Below, one piece after another: positions 25,707 through 34,562 of a stretch of DNA of 64,000 nt (position 1 is the stretch's first letter; the number at the start of each line of letters is the position of its first letter). The DNA is from Thiodiazotropha sp040793985 (lineage in GTDB: Bacteria > Pseudomonadota > Gammaproteobacteria > Chromatiales > Chromatiaceae): NCBI GenBank assembly GCA_040793985.1, contig JBFNJI010000009.1, positions 65,466 to 129,465 of the forward strand, written 5' to 3'. A program made the position numbers and the translations under genes. The notes under the pieces were generated by a model that was not told the origin of the DNA, did no database searches, and saw only the letters and a program-made list of their open reading frames with translations.

Positions 25707-26994
25707 CTCGGTCCCCACCGGTAAGCTGGCACGCACCGGCATTGCCGGCAGTGCCCTGCTGAAGGCGGGAAGCAGGCAACTTACCCATGCCGCCAAGCGA
25801 CCCTTCCTCAGCAAACCGGCAAGAGCGCAGCAACAGCTCAAACTCGATGACGATACCGCGCGGATTCTGTTCCAAGCCTTCTCCCGACTTCGCGGCACCG
25901 CGTTGAAGATCGCGCAGCTGCTGAGCATGGAGAGCAGCCTGATGCCGGACTGGTTTCGCCGCGAGATGTCCAAGTCCTATCACCAGGTTCCTCCCTTGGC
26001 ACGGCCGCTGATTCGCAAGCTTATCCTCCAGGAGTTCGGCAGATCGCCCGAGGAACTCTTCACGCGGTTCGAAACAGAGGCCTTTGCGGCCGCGAGCCTG
26101 GGCCAGGTCCATGCCGCGACAGGACAAGGTGGTGAACAGCTGGCTGTAAAGCTGCAATATCCGGGCATCGACATCACCATCGACAACGACCTGCAGCTGC
26201 TTCGCGCCCTGATCAAGCCCACCCGTTTCGCACAACTGATGCTCTCCTCCCTAGACGAGATCGAGCAACGCCTCCATGAAGAGGTGGACTACCACCGCGA
26301 AGCGGACAACACCGAGTGGTTCGGGCAAAACCTCAAGCTTCCCGGCGTCAGCATCCCAGCTGTCTACCGGGACTACTCATCGAAACCGGTCCTGGCAACG
26401 GAGCGCCTGCAGGGTCTGCACCTGGAGGCCTGGCTGGGCACCCTTCCCTCGCAACAGGAGCGGGATCACTTCGGACAACTGCTCTACGATATATTTGTCC
26501 ACTCATTCTACGGTCTGCGTGCCCTGCACGCCGATCCCAATCCGGGCAACTATCTGTTCGCCGACGACGGCACCCTGGGATTGATCGACTTCGGATGCGT
26601 CCGCTACTATTCGGTGGATTTCGTTGAGCTGATGCCCCGGCTGCTGCGTGCTTACATGGAAAGGGACGCAAAGAAGGTGATAACGACCTATCGGCATCTC
26701 GGGATGGTTGCCGAGATGGACGATCACGAACTGCAGCGTTTCTACGACGAAGTCCTGCAACCCTTTGGCGACTGGCTGACAAAACCCTTCAGGGCGGGGC
26801 GATTCAATTTCGCCAACCAGGGCGGTTCATACACCGCCGAAGGATGGGCATCGTTCGGACAAATTGCCAAGGTCCGCAAGATCAACAATCTCGCCAACGA
26901 ATTCATCTATTTCGACCGTACCTTTTTCGGTCTCTATCAGCTATTCGAAAGGATGGGTGCATGTATCGATATGGAACATCAATGGTTAGTATGA
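25699..26994 (+). CDS. ABC1/AarF (UbiB-like) atypical kinase family protein
   Basis: A 431-residue protein of the ADCK/UbiB family. Motifs: the family-specific KxGQ-like segment LRGTALKIAQLLSMESSLMPDWF, the A-rich nucleotide loop AAASLGQVHAA, VAVKLQYPGI-like LAVKLQYPGID, EEVDYHREADN, ALHADPNPGNYLF (catalytic loop) and LIDFGCVR (DFG). Shorter than UbiB and without the C-terminal membrane helices. GTG 25699 is preferred as start because of the GGAGGGGGAG site; it overlaps tetR by 8 bp. It may act in quinone or lipid metabolism together with the hydrolase in this operon; substrate unknown. Confidence 0.88.
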   Translation: MSDSVPTGKLARTGIAGSALLKAGSRQLTHAAKRPFLSKPARAQQQLKLDDDTARILFQAFSRLRGTALKIAQLLSMESSLMPDWFRREMSKSYHQVPPLARPLIRKLILQEFGRSPEELFTRFETEAFAAASLGQVHAATGQGGEQLAVKLQYPGIDITIDNDLQLLRALIKPTRFAQLMLSSLDEIEQRLHEEVDYHREADNTEWFGQNLKLPGVSIPAVYRDYSSKPVLATERLQGLHLEAWLGTLPSQQERDHFGQLLYDIFVHSFYGLRALHADPNPGNYLFADDGTLGLIDFGCVRYYSVDFVELMPRLLRAYMERDAKKVITTYRHLGMVAEMDDHELQRFYDEVLQPFGDWLTKPFRAGRFNFANQGGSYTAEGWASFGQIAKVRKINNLANEFIYFDRTFFGLYQLFERMGACIDMEHQWLV

Positions 26995-27413
26995 ACAGGC
27001 CCCTGTTGTGGGGTGGTGGATTGAGCCTGATCGCCGCCCTGCTCCACATCGTGATCATCGTCGGCGGCCCCGTCTGGTACCAATTTTTCGGTGCCGGTGA
27101 GGCGCTTGTCCGACTGGCCGAAGAGGGATCGGCAATACCGGGTACGGTCACTGCCCTGATCGCCCTGATTCTGCTCGTCTGGAGCCTCTATGCCTTCGCC
27201 GGCTCGGGCCTGATTCGTCCCCTGCCCCGGCTCAAAGGTGTGTTGATCCTGATCACGGCGGTCTACCTCTTGCGCGGTGCGGCACTATTGCCGACGGCAC
27301 TATTCATGCCGCAAGCTGTCGATAGCTTTCTCATCTGGAGCTCGCTGATATGCCTGGCAATCGGCCTGCTCCATCTCAGTGGCACCCGACAGTTGATCTG
27401 GGAACTCTCATGA
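26991..27413 (+). CDS. Small four-helix membrane protein
   Basis: A 140-residue integral membrane protein with four helices (LLWGGGLSLIAALLHIVIIVGG, IPGTVTALIALILLVWSLYAFAG, LKGVLILITAVYLLRGAALLP, FLIWSSLICLAIGLLHLSG). Its ATG overlaps the stop of the ABC1-kinase gene and its stop overlaps the next ATG (both ATGA), so it is fully coupled within the operon. No firm family assignment. Confidence 0.8.
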   Translation: MNRPLLWGGGLSLIAALLHIVIIVGGPVWYQFFGAGEALVRLAEEGSAIPGTVTALIALILLVWSLYAFAGSGLIRPLPRLKGVLILITAVYLLRGAALLPTALFMPQAVDSFLIWSSLICLAIGLLHLSGTRQLIWELS

Positions 27414-28327
27414 GCGACAACAAAGAAGGCCTGGGCGCGAACAACAACCCGTTCACCAATCACCAGCTTCCATTGGGGATTCGCCTCTATCTAAATGCCA
27501 TGAGGATGACGTTCAGGGCGACCGGCCGGCTGTCCCCCAAGCTTGCCTCCCTGTTGGCGCTGCGTCTGTTCATGACACCGCCGAGCTTTCCGCTGCCGCA
27601 AACTGAGCTGAAGGTTAGAGAAAAGGCTCGGTTGAAGATGCTGCGAATCGATGGCGAAGAGATTGCGATACGCTCCTGGGGCGAGGGACCCACGGTGCTT
27701 CTCAGTCACGGCTGGGGCGGACGCGGCACCCAGTTCTACGCCCTGATCGAGGCACTCCGGGAGGCGGGCTATCGCGCCGTTGCCTTTGATGCACCGGCCC
27801 ACGGCGACTCGACGGGTAAACGGACCAACATGCTTAGTGTTACCCGGACCATAGCCGGCATCATGGAGAGAGAGGAGCCGATAAAAGCCGTGGTAGGCCA
27901 TTCATTTGGCTGCGGCACCGCCCTGCTGGCCATGGATCGTTACCAGTTACCCTCGGACAAGGTTGTTCTTTTCAGCTGTTTTACCGATACCCTGTGGATC
28001 TCGGAACAGTTTGCCGCGGCCTTCTCGATCAGCGCGCCAGTCATCGAGGGCATGCGCCGGGAAGCGAGGCGGCGATATGCCGATCACTTCGACAGGCCCT
28101 GGGACTGGCTGGAGTTGTCACCGGTGAAGACCATCAAAAAAGTGACTGGCGAACTGCTCTTGATCCATGACAGGCATGACACCGAAGTGCCCTATCAGCA
28201 TGCGCTCAAGCTGAAGGAAATAGCCCCTGAGATAGAGCTGCTGACCACCGAAAGACTGGGGCACAAGAAGATCCTCAAGAACAGGCGGTGCATCGACGCC
28301 TGTATTTCGCACATCGGAAGTGGTTAA
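27410..28327 (+). CDS. Alpha/beta hydrolase
   Basis: A 305-residue alpha/beta-fold hydrolase. The fold is shown by VLLSHGWGGRGTQFYALIEAL (oxyanion-hole region), AFDAPAHGDS, the nucleophile elbow VVGHSFGCGTALL (Ser), LLIHDRHDTEVPY (acid) and RLGHKKIL (His). The ~90-residue N-terminal extension is unusual but common in proteobacterial homologues of this subgroup. Last gene of the tetR-ABC1 kinase unit; the substrate is unknown. Confidence 0.88.
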   Translation: MSDNKEGLGANNNPFTNHQLPLGIRLYLNAMRMTFRATGRLSPKLASLLALRLFMTPPSFPLPQTELKVREKARLKMLRIDGEEIAIRSWGEGPTVLLSHGWGGRGTQFYALIEALREAGYRAVAFDAPAHGDSTGKRTNMLSVTRTIAGIMEREEPIKAVVGHSFGCGTALLAMDRYQLPSDKVVLFSCFTDTLWISEQFAAAFSISAPVIEGMRREARRRYADHFDRPWDWLELSPVKTIKKVTGELLLIHDRHDTEVPYQHALKLKEIAPEIELLTTERLGHKKILKNRRCIDACISHIGSG

Positions 28328-28370
28328 GATACCGGCAGCATTCACGCCACCATAGATGAGGTTGCGCAAA

Positions 28371-28589
28371 ATGAATTTTCTCGAGCACAAACCGAGTATC
28401 GTGTTGCTGGCTTACTTGGCACTCTCAGCCAGTGGCTGTTCCACAGATGAGAACAGCAACCAGAAGACAGAAGCGGGCGCGGGTGTTTTTCAAGGTTACA
28501 GGGACAGCATGGATAAAGCGGAAAATGTAGAGCGGGTCATCATGCAAGCGGACAGGGAAAGGAGAGAGATGATGGAAAAAAGCAATTAG
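28371..28589 (+). CDS. Small putative lipoprotein
   Basis: A 72-residue protein with a lipoprotein signal (VLLAYLALSASGC, lipobox Cys) and a short charged tail (ENVERVIMQADRERREMMEKSN). An in-frame ATG at 28356 would add five residues. No homologue recognised. Confidence 0.65.
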   Translation: MNFLEHKPSIVLLAYLALSASGCSTDENSNQKTEAGAGVFQGYRDSMDKAENVERVIMQADRERREMMEKSN

Positions 28590-28763
28590 CGTTTCTCAAA
28601 CACCCGCCCAAGGTTGAGACAACTGTGAAATAGCGCATCAAGGACATCTCTGCGCGTTGCCACATTATCATGGGTGCAAATTGGAGATGGATAGGCAAAC
28701 CGTGACCAATCACAGTCGGTCGATGCAACCAATTAGCGGTGGCCAGTCAATACACGAACAGCG

Positions 28764-29543
28764 CTAGCTCGCTGCATTCACATACATATCCGTAATTGTA
28801 TTCATGGAATCCATGATTCGGTCAGTGGTCGCAAACACGGTAACAGGCAGACCACCTTTCTCCACATCGAGAAGAAATTCGCGGATAACCCGCCATAAAC
28901 GGGTGACGCTGACGAGCTTGGCTCTAATATCATCAGTATTGATTTTTTCGCCCTTCAGAACAATCATCGCCGATTCAAATTCACTAACCGCCTGGCTAAG
29001 CTGATTGATCGAATTCTGATCCTTGAATCCCAGTTGGTAGGCAATATAGTACTTGGCGATACGTTGAGAAAGCATACGCTGCCTGCCAGAGATATTGACC
29101 ACCTTCGGTTTACTCTGTTTTGAAAGCGCCTCGATCTTGACAACGACAGCCTGGCTGACCTCCAATACAGTCTCACTCAGATCGAGCACCATGGCGGCAT
29201 TTTCCTGATCGTAAGGAAGAGCAACCAACTTGGCATAGTCGTCGATTGCAATATCCAGATACGCGAGAACTTTTTGCACTTCCTGGTTGTTTATTTCAGC
29301 TTTCAGTTCCGCATGGTTTTTCTTGAATTCGATAAGACTGCTCTGCAGTTGTTGTTTTGCCTTGTCGCGTCTTACTTGACCGCCTAGAAAAAAGTACGCC
29401 TTGGCGATTCTTTGCGACAGCATTCGCTGTTTTCCAGCCTTGTTTACTGCTTCAGCCAGATCGATTTCAGCCGCATATGTGGTAAAAGTGAGACAGGACA
29501 AAAGGCTCAGGCAGAGACTCAATATATATCGCTTGATCTTCAT
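28764..29543 (-). CDS. PilJ-type double-domain exported protein, paralogue A
   Basis: A 259-residue exported protein: signal peptide (ILSLCLSLLSCLTFTTYA), then two copies of the type IV pili methyl-accepting chemotaxis N-terminal domain (PilJ, PF13675) marked by NKAGKQRMLSQRIAKAY and NISGRQRMLSQRIAKYY. No membrane anchor or signalling domain follows, so it is periplasmic. The open frame extends 18 codons upstream, but the signal peptide fixes ATG 29543. In NarX/PilJ-like sensors this fold binds ligands such as nitrate; here the role is unknown. Confidence 0.82.
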   Translation of the reverse strand: MKIKRYILSLCLSLLSCLTFTTYAAEIDLAEAVNKAGKQRMLSQRIAKAYFFLGGQVRRDKAKQQLQSSLIEFKKNHAELKAEINNQEVQKVLAYLDIAIDDYAKLVALPYDQENAAMVLDLSETVLEVSQAVVVKIEALSKQSKPKVVNISGRQRMLSQRIAKYYIAYQLGFKDQNSINQLSQAVSEFESAMIVLKGEKINTDDIRAKLVSVTRLWRVIREFLLDVEKGGLPVTVFATTDRIMDSMNTITDMYVNAAS

Positions 29544-29912
29544 AACGTTTTCCCGATACTTCATGGAAAGTGATACCGCATCTTGCGCAGCCGGCATGAA
29601 ACATCATTCATACCGATTGGATATGAGCGCCTGAGCACACAGCAGTTGACGCTGGTTTACCTGTTCGTGGCATGAGTTGCCAGACTATTGGCAAATGCCT
29701 TCATGACAGTTTACATTGCACACCCACAGGCCCCGCACCCATATACAAAACACCTATTAACACAAGATTCATGCGGTTATTGATCGGCACTCTGAATGAA
29801 AGGTTTAGTCTATTTGTTCACAAAGGATATCCTGATAATCAGTTCGACGTCGTTTCAGGTTTTCACGACCCAGTCGAACACTCCTTTCCGCATATCTCAT
29901 ACACGTCAGTTC
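29544..29912. other. Intergenic region between the two PilJ-type genes
   Basis: About 370 bp without a supported gene. It must hold the promoter of paralogue A on the minus strand, but no clear -10/-35 or sigma-54 element was found. Codon-like patterns are absent. Confidence 0.4.
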
Positions 29913-30698
29913 TTACAGGTCCGTGACTTTTGCGTACAACCCGGTGATGTGATTCATGTCAATCAACAGCTTCTCGGTGGTACGTGCAACGACAGAGGGA
30001 AGATACTGCCCCTTGTCCATTATTTTCGTCAGTTGAAAGAAACGCCACTGCTTGTTCACACTGTCCAGTGACTCACTGATCTCCACCGTATTCAGGGATG
30101 AGTTGTTCAGTTCCGCCAAAGCCTCGGAAAACTCAAGTTCCGCCTTCTTGAACTCACGATGAAATTGCGGATCTTCCACTCCCCATGAAAGCAAAAGGTA
30201 GTATTTCGCCATTCTTTGGGAGAGCATTCTCTGCCGCCCTGAAATGTCGACAATATGCGCCTTTTCCGTTCTGGCCTCCTGTACAAGGGACTGGACAACC
30301 TGTTGACTGGACCAGAGCAGTTCTTCACTCAGCCTATTCAACTTGATCGCGTTTTGTTTGTTGATTGCCCCGTCAGCCAAACTCCTGTAGCGTTTCCATA
30401 CAGTCTCAGCATCCGTCAAGGCTTGTTTTGTGCTTACGGATCTTGCGAAGGATTTTAAATTGTTCAGCTGCTCTTGGTAGAGCCCTATGGCTGAATTCAT
30501 CTGCGCTCTTGGGTTCGCAAACAATACCTGTTGGCCGATCTGGGCGAACGCCTTAACTATCCTTTGACTTAACATGCGCTGGCGTCCTGCCTGATTGATG
30601 GCCTCCCCATAATCATTAATGGGCTCTGCGCTGCTGCCCAATGGTATGGCAAGAGACAGGCTTAGAAGGATGAACAAATATACTTTTTGACCACACAT
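29913..30698 (-). CDS. PilJ-type double-domain exported protein, paralogue B
   Basis: A 261-residue protein with the same architecture as its neighbour: signal peptide (VYLFILLSLSLAIPLGSSA) and two PilJ-type domains starting INQAGRQRMLSQRIVKAF and DISGRQRMLSQRMAKYY. Sequence identity to the neighbour is moderate outside these motifs, suggesting an old tandem duplication. Both lack a transmembrane anchor after the signal, so they could be binding proteins for an unlinked sensor. Confidence 0.82.
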   Translation of the reverse strand: MCGQKVYLFILLSLSLAIPLGSSAEPINDYGEAINQAGRQRMLSQRIVKAFAQIGQQVLFANPRAQMNSAIGLYQEQLNNLKSFARSVSTKQALTDAETVWKRYRSLADGAINKQNAIKLNRLSEELLWSSQQVVQSLVQEARTEKAHIVDISGRQRMLSQRMAKYYLLLSWGVEDPQFHREFKKAELEFSEALAELNNSSLNTVEISESLDSVNKQWRFFQLTKIMDKGQYLPSVVARTTEKLLIDMNHITGLYAKVTDL

Positions 30699-31509
30699 AT
30701 GCGCTCCCTTTGAGACATAGGTGAACTGTCCGGGCCGAACAAAACAGTTAAACTGTTAACCCGATCTGGTTTTTCTTCCTTGACCTATGTTAAATAGCAC
30801 GGCCCGCCAGGTATAAGCTGCTGTTTTTTTGATTGAGAATAAATTCTGTATTCTCTGGCTGGCATGGTTTGGGAAACTACTTCTCATGCGGGACTCGAAG
30901 CTGGGCAATATTGTATCTGTTCAGATCCAATAGGCAGAATGCAGCCTGGTTCTCTTGCCCACCAAGCCACCACTTCCTTGACTGGGTGGCGATTTCCAGC
31001 CCATGAAAAATAGAGCCAAACCCTGCTTGTGCAACACCTCACCTGACAGAGTTAATAACGGTATCGATCCATTGCGCAACCAGCCCATGGTAAGCAAAAG
31101 AATTAACGAGTGGTTTTTTAACGTTACAGAGAACAAACAGCTCTAACTATTTGCACAAAACACGTTCATTCCATTCACCTGAGATCTGCGAGTCCCATCC
31201 GCACACCGCGGTAAAAAAACCTATCGAACGTGATCGTTTCCTTACCCGTCGTTTTACTGAGTCTTGCACACGGGTTGCGGAATAGGCACCAAGGCCCAAA
31301 ATCATCATCGGGGCACTTCAAAGGACGGAGACAATGGAGACTGGATCAATTGACCTGGATCAATGTTTGCGAGAGTATCACGCTTACGAACTCGAATCTT
31401 TGCACTACACTCTTGAGTCTACCTGGGGTTAGCTTTTAGAGGTTAGTCAGGATGTTACCGCATCAAGGCCTCTGCCAGGTGACGATACGGATAATTGGGG
31501 AGGAGGATT
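30699..31509. other. Long intergenic region upstream of the polyglycine lipoprotein
   Basis: About 800 bp in which I can support no gene. A 71-residue reverse frame at 30921-31136 has neither a ribosome site nor a recognisable sequence. The last bases carry the GGAGGAGG ribosome site of the lipoprotein at about 31498. Confidence 0.4.
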
Positions 31510-32727
31510 ATGGATAGTAGAACAACCATACGTTTCGCATGGGCGGCTTCACTTTTTTCACTTTTCATACTGGCCGCTTGCGGCGGTGGCGGCGGCGGAG
31601 GTGGTGGAGGCAGCAGCACAACCCCCACAACGGCGACCGGTGTATTCAAGGACAATAACGTATCCGGCCTCGCTTTCACCTCGGGCGAACAAAGCGGCAC
31701 AACAGGCAGCGACGGCAGCTTCACCTTTGAGGTTGGGCAGCCGGTCAGTTTCAATTTGGGCAATGTAACCCTGGGAAGCGCCACCGGCATGTCAGTCATT
31801 ACCCCGATTGATCTTGTTCCCGGTGGCAGCAGCAGTTCCACCGAAGTGTTGAACCTGGTCCGTTTTCTGCTGATGCTCGATGACGATGGTGACTCCAGCA
31901 ACGGTATCAACATATCATCGGCAGTACAGGCGGCTGCCGAAAACTGGTCGAGCGTCGACTTCAGCACCGCAAATCTGCCATCGGAACTTGTCTCCATCAT
32001 CTCCGACGCGGCATCTGTTGATGGCACAAGCCACACACTCCCTGACGCCACCACGGCCCAGAGTCACCTGGAATCGACCCTGCGCTGTATCAGAGCCGGA
32101 GCCTATAGCGGGACATTCGGCGGCGACGACAGTGGACCCTTCGGGGTTTTGGTCGATGCTTCCAACGGATTGCTTTCCGGATTTGCCTATAGCGCCTTCG
32201 ATGGCCTGCTTGTCCTGACTGGATCCACCTCGGTCAGCTATGACCAGAGCGCCACCTTCATCAGCGGCGATGTCTCATCCGGTGCCACATTCAGCGGTCA
32301 GTTCAACACCGCCGACACCCTCTCCGGGAGCTGGGATCTCTCCGCTACGTCGGAGTCGGGAACTTTCTCCGGCAGCCGCATCGGCGGTGCTGCTGATGCA
32401 ACCTATCGATTCACCGGGAGCTTCAGCTCCAATCCGGGTTCACCGGACACCTCCTATGGGCTGTTCACATTCGATCTCGACAGCAATGACAATCTAACGG
32501 GAATCGCACACACCGTATATGCATCGGACGGCACAGAGAACGAGACTGTCTCTTTCACCGGCTCACTCACGGGCAGCTCGCTAGTTGCGGAGATCAGGGA
32601 CGGCAGCCAGGTCGATGCCACCATTACCGGCACACTCAACAAAGCCACGGGTACCGTAAGCGGTTCATGGAGTGATATGGACGGTAATTCCGGCACCCAT
32701 TCCGGACGCGGATGCAGGCTGAACTGA
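31510..32727 (+). CDS. Polyglycine-linked lipoprotein with beta-rich repeats
   Basis: A 405-residue lipoprotein: signal LFSLFILAAC with the lipobox Cys, directly followed by a run of ten glycines and a Ser/Thr linker. The body is beta-rich: TGVFKDNNVSGLAFTSGEQSGTTGSDGSF is typical of adhesin-like proteins, and the C-terminal half repeats weak (T/S)(F/Y)SG(S/Q)F / GSWDLSATSESGTFSGS units. One or two Cys remain (RCIR, GRGCRLN). Probably an outer-membrane surface lipoprotein. ATG 31510 is set by the strong GGAGGAGG site. Confidence 0.8.
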   Translation: MDSRTTIRFAWAASLFSLFILAACGGGGGGGGGGSSTTPTTATGVFKDNNVSGLAFTSGEQSGTTGSDGSFTFEVGQPVSFNLGNVTLGSATGMSVITPIDLVPGGSSSSTEVLNLVRFLLMLDDDGDSSNGINISSAVQAAAENWSSVDFSTANLPSELVSIISDAASVDGTSHTLPDATTAQSHLESTLRCIRAGAYSGTFGGDDSGPFGVLVDASNGLLSGFAYSAFDGLLVLTGSTSVSYDQSATFISGDVSSGATFSGQFNTADTLSGSWDLSATSESGTFSGSRIGGAADATYRFTGSFSSNPGSPDTSYGLFTFDLDSNDNLTGIAHTVYASDGTENETVSFTGSLTGSSLVAEIRDGSQVDATITGTLNKATGTVSGSWSDMDGNSGTHSGRGCRLN

Positions 32728-32736
32728 TATCTACCA

Positions 32737-32774
32737 GGATCAGAGTCGGGCGGCTCTGATCCTTGCCTCTTTTA
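32737..32774 (+). terminator. Rho-independent terminator after the lipoprotein
   Basis: GGATCAGAG and CTCTGATCC form a perfect 9-bp stem with an 8-base loop, followed by TTGCCTCTTTT. It lies 10 bp after the stop codon. Confidence 0.8.
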
Positions 32775-32935
32775 ATATTCACCTAATAGCTTGCGGGCAA
32801 CATTCATCGTACTCACACCAAGTGTCCGCGTATGACAATTGCCTGCTCTCAGATCGGTCGGCTCACGCGTACCCCGCTTTCTGCTAAACTCGGCCACATT
32901 TTATGCATATCAGAGAAAGAGGTCATGGGTAGTCA

Positions 32936-34333
32936 ATGAGCGCCAAGCGATACGATGTAATAGTGATCGGCAGCGGACCCGGCGGCGAAGGCGCCGCCAT
33001 GAAGCTGGTGAAAACGGGCAAGCGGGTGGCGATCATCGAGGCCTTCGACAAGGTCGGCGGCGGTTGCACCCACTGGGGGACCATCCCCTCGAAGGCGCTG
33101 CGGCACAATATCCAGATGTTGCGGGACTTCCGCCGCAACCCGCTGTTCCAGCACACCCACGACCAGATCCAGGTGGAGTATTCAGACCTGATCAAGGCCG
33201 CCGGCAAGGTGATCAACGAACAGGTGCGCAGCCGTTTGCGCCACTATGCCCGCAACCGCGTGGATGTGATCCACGGACGTGCCCGTTTCACTGGACCAAA
33301 TCAGGTGGAAGTGCTGCAGGTGGGTGGCGGTGCTGAGGAGATGGAGGCGGAGCAATTCGTTATCGCCACCGGTTCGCGGCCCTACCATCCCGAGGATGTG
33401 GACTTCGACCATCCCAATATTCTCGACAGCGACTCGGTACTGCGCCTCGACCGCACACCCGACTCGATAACCATCTACGGCGCCGGTGTGATCGGCTGCG
33501 AATATGCCTCCATCTTCTGCAATCTCGATGTCAAGGTGAACCTGGTCAACACCCGCGATCGCCTGCTCTCCTTTCTCGATGACGAGATTACCGACGCCCT
33601 CAGCTACCATCTGCGCAACCAGGGCACGGTGATTCGTCACGACGAGGAGTACGAGCGGGTCGAGGCCCTGGACGACGGCGTCATCCTGCACTGCAAGTCG
33701 GGCAAGAAATTCAAGACCGATGTGCTGCTCTGGGCCAACGGCCGCAGCGGCAACACCGAGGCCATGGGACTGGAGGAGATCGGGGTGACGATCAACCATC
33801 GCGGCCAGATCGAGGTCGACAAGCGTTACGCCACATCCCAGTCACATATCTACGCCGTTGGCGACGTGGTCGGTCCGCCCGCTCTGGCCAGCGCCAGTTA
33901 CGATCAGGGACGTTTCGTCGGTGCGCAGATCGCCACCGGCAATCCCGACTGGCAACTGATCGACGAGTTTCCCACCGGTATCTATACCCTCCCCGAGATC
34001 AGTTCACTGGGGCGCACCGAACGTGAGCTGACCGCGGAGAAGATCCCCTACGAGGTCGGCCATGCCAGTTTCCGCACCATCGCCAGGGCGCAGATCACCA
34101 ATCACGAAGTAGGCATGCTGAAGCTGCTGTTCCACCGCGACACCCTCGAGATCCTCGGCATCCACTGTTTCGGTGAGGGCGCTTCCGAGATCGTCCACAT
34201 CGGCCAGGCCATCATGGCCCAGCCGGGCGAAGCCAACAGTCTGCTCTATTTCACCGAAAACACCTTCAATTACCCGACCATGGCAGAGGCCTACCGCGTC
34301 GCCGCCCTGAATGGACTGAACCGGATTTTTTAA
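32936..34333 (+). CDS. sthA: Soluble pyridine nucleotide transhydrogenase
   Basis: A 465-residue FAD protein that exchanges hydride between NADPH and NAD. Signatures: GSGPGGEGAAMKL (FAD Rossmann), GGGCTHWGTIPSKALR, the diagnostic SthA variant in which the redox-active disulfide of related reductases is lost, IYGAGVIGCEYASIF (NAD domain), YAVGDVVGPPALASASYDQGR and the C-terminal dimer domain (HCFGEGASEIVHIGQA). Length matches E. coli SthA. Standalone gene. Confidence 0.95.
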   Translation: MSAKRYDVIVIGSGPGGEGAAMKLVKTGKRVAIIEAFDKVGGGCTHWGTIPSKALRHNIQMLRDFRRNPLFQHTHDQIQVEYSDLIKAAGKVINEQVRSRLRHYARNRVDVIHGRARFTGPNQVEVLQVGGGAEEMEAEQFVIATGSRPYHPEDVDFDHPNILDSDSVLRLDRTPDSITIYGAGVIGCEYASIFCNLDVKVNLVNTRDRLLSFLDDEITDALSYHLRNQGTVIRHDEEYERVEALDDGVILHCKSGKKFKTDVLLWANGRSGNTEAMGLEEIGVTINHRGQIEVDKRYATSQSHIYAVGDVVGPPALASASYDQGRFVGAQIATGNPDWQLIDEFPTGIYTLPEISSLGRTERELTAEKIPYEVGHASFRTIARAQITNHEVGMLKLLFHRDTLEILGIHCFGEGASEIVHIGQAIMAQPGEANSLLYFTENTFNYPTMAEAYRVAALNGLNRIF

Positions 34334-34346
34334 TCGCTTGTTAGTC

Positions 34347-34555
34347 CGTAAATGAACGCAAATGTATTGTCTCGTTCCCACGCTTCCGCGTGGGAAAGAA
34401 GACCTTAGCGTAAATAAAGGTCAGGACGCAGGGTGCGGCTTGCCACACCATTCAATCCTATTGTCGTGGCCAACGGTGCGGCGAGCCACACCCTACGTAT
34501 TGTTGATATCGCGAAGCGGAATAAACATTTGCGTTCATTCGCGTTCGTTTACGGT
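34347..34555. repeat. Composite palindromic repeat, copy 2
   Basis: Outer ends CCGTAAATGAACGCAAATG (34347) and CATTTGCGTTCATT...TTTACGG (34526-34554) are inverted copies. Inside are a perfect hairpin TTCCCACGC-TTCC-GCGTGGGAA (34375-34396), GGTGCGGCTTGCCACACC (about 34432) and GGTGCGGCGAGCCACACC followed by CTACG (about 34475). The same modules occur at 12612-12853, so this is a dispersed non-coding repeat, possibly a non-autonomous mobile unit. Confidence 0.7.
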
Positions 34556-34562
34556 CTGTTTT

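Noticed and set aside
32839..33336. 165-residue frame with RRRRRR run at the sthA start
   Set aside because: Out-of-frame reading of the sthA N-terminus.
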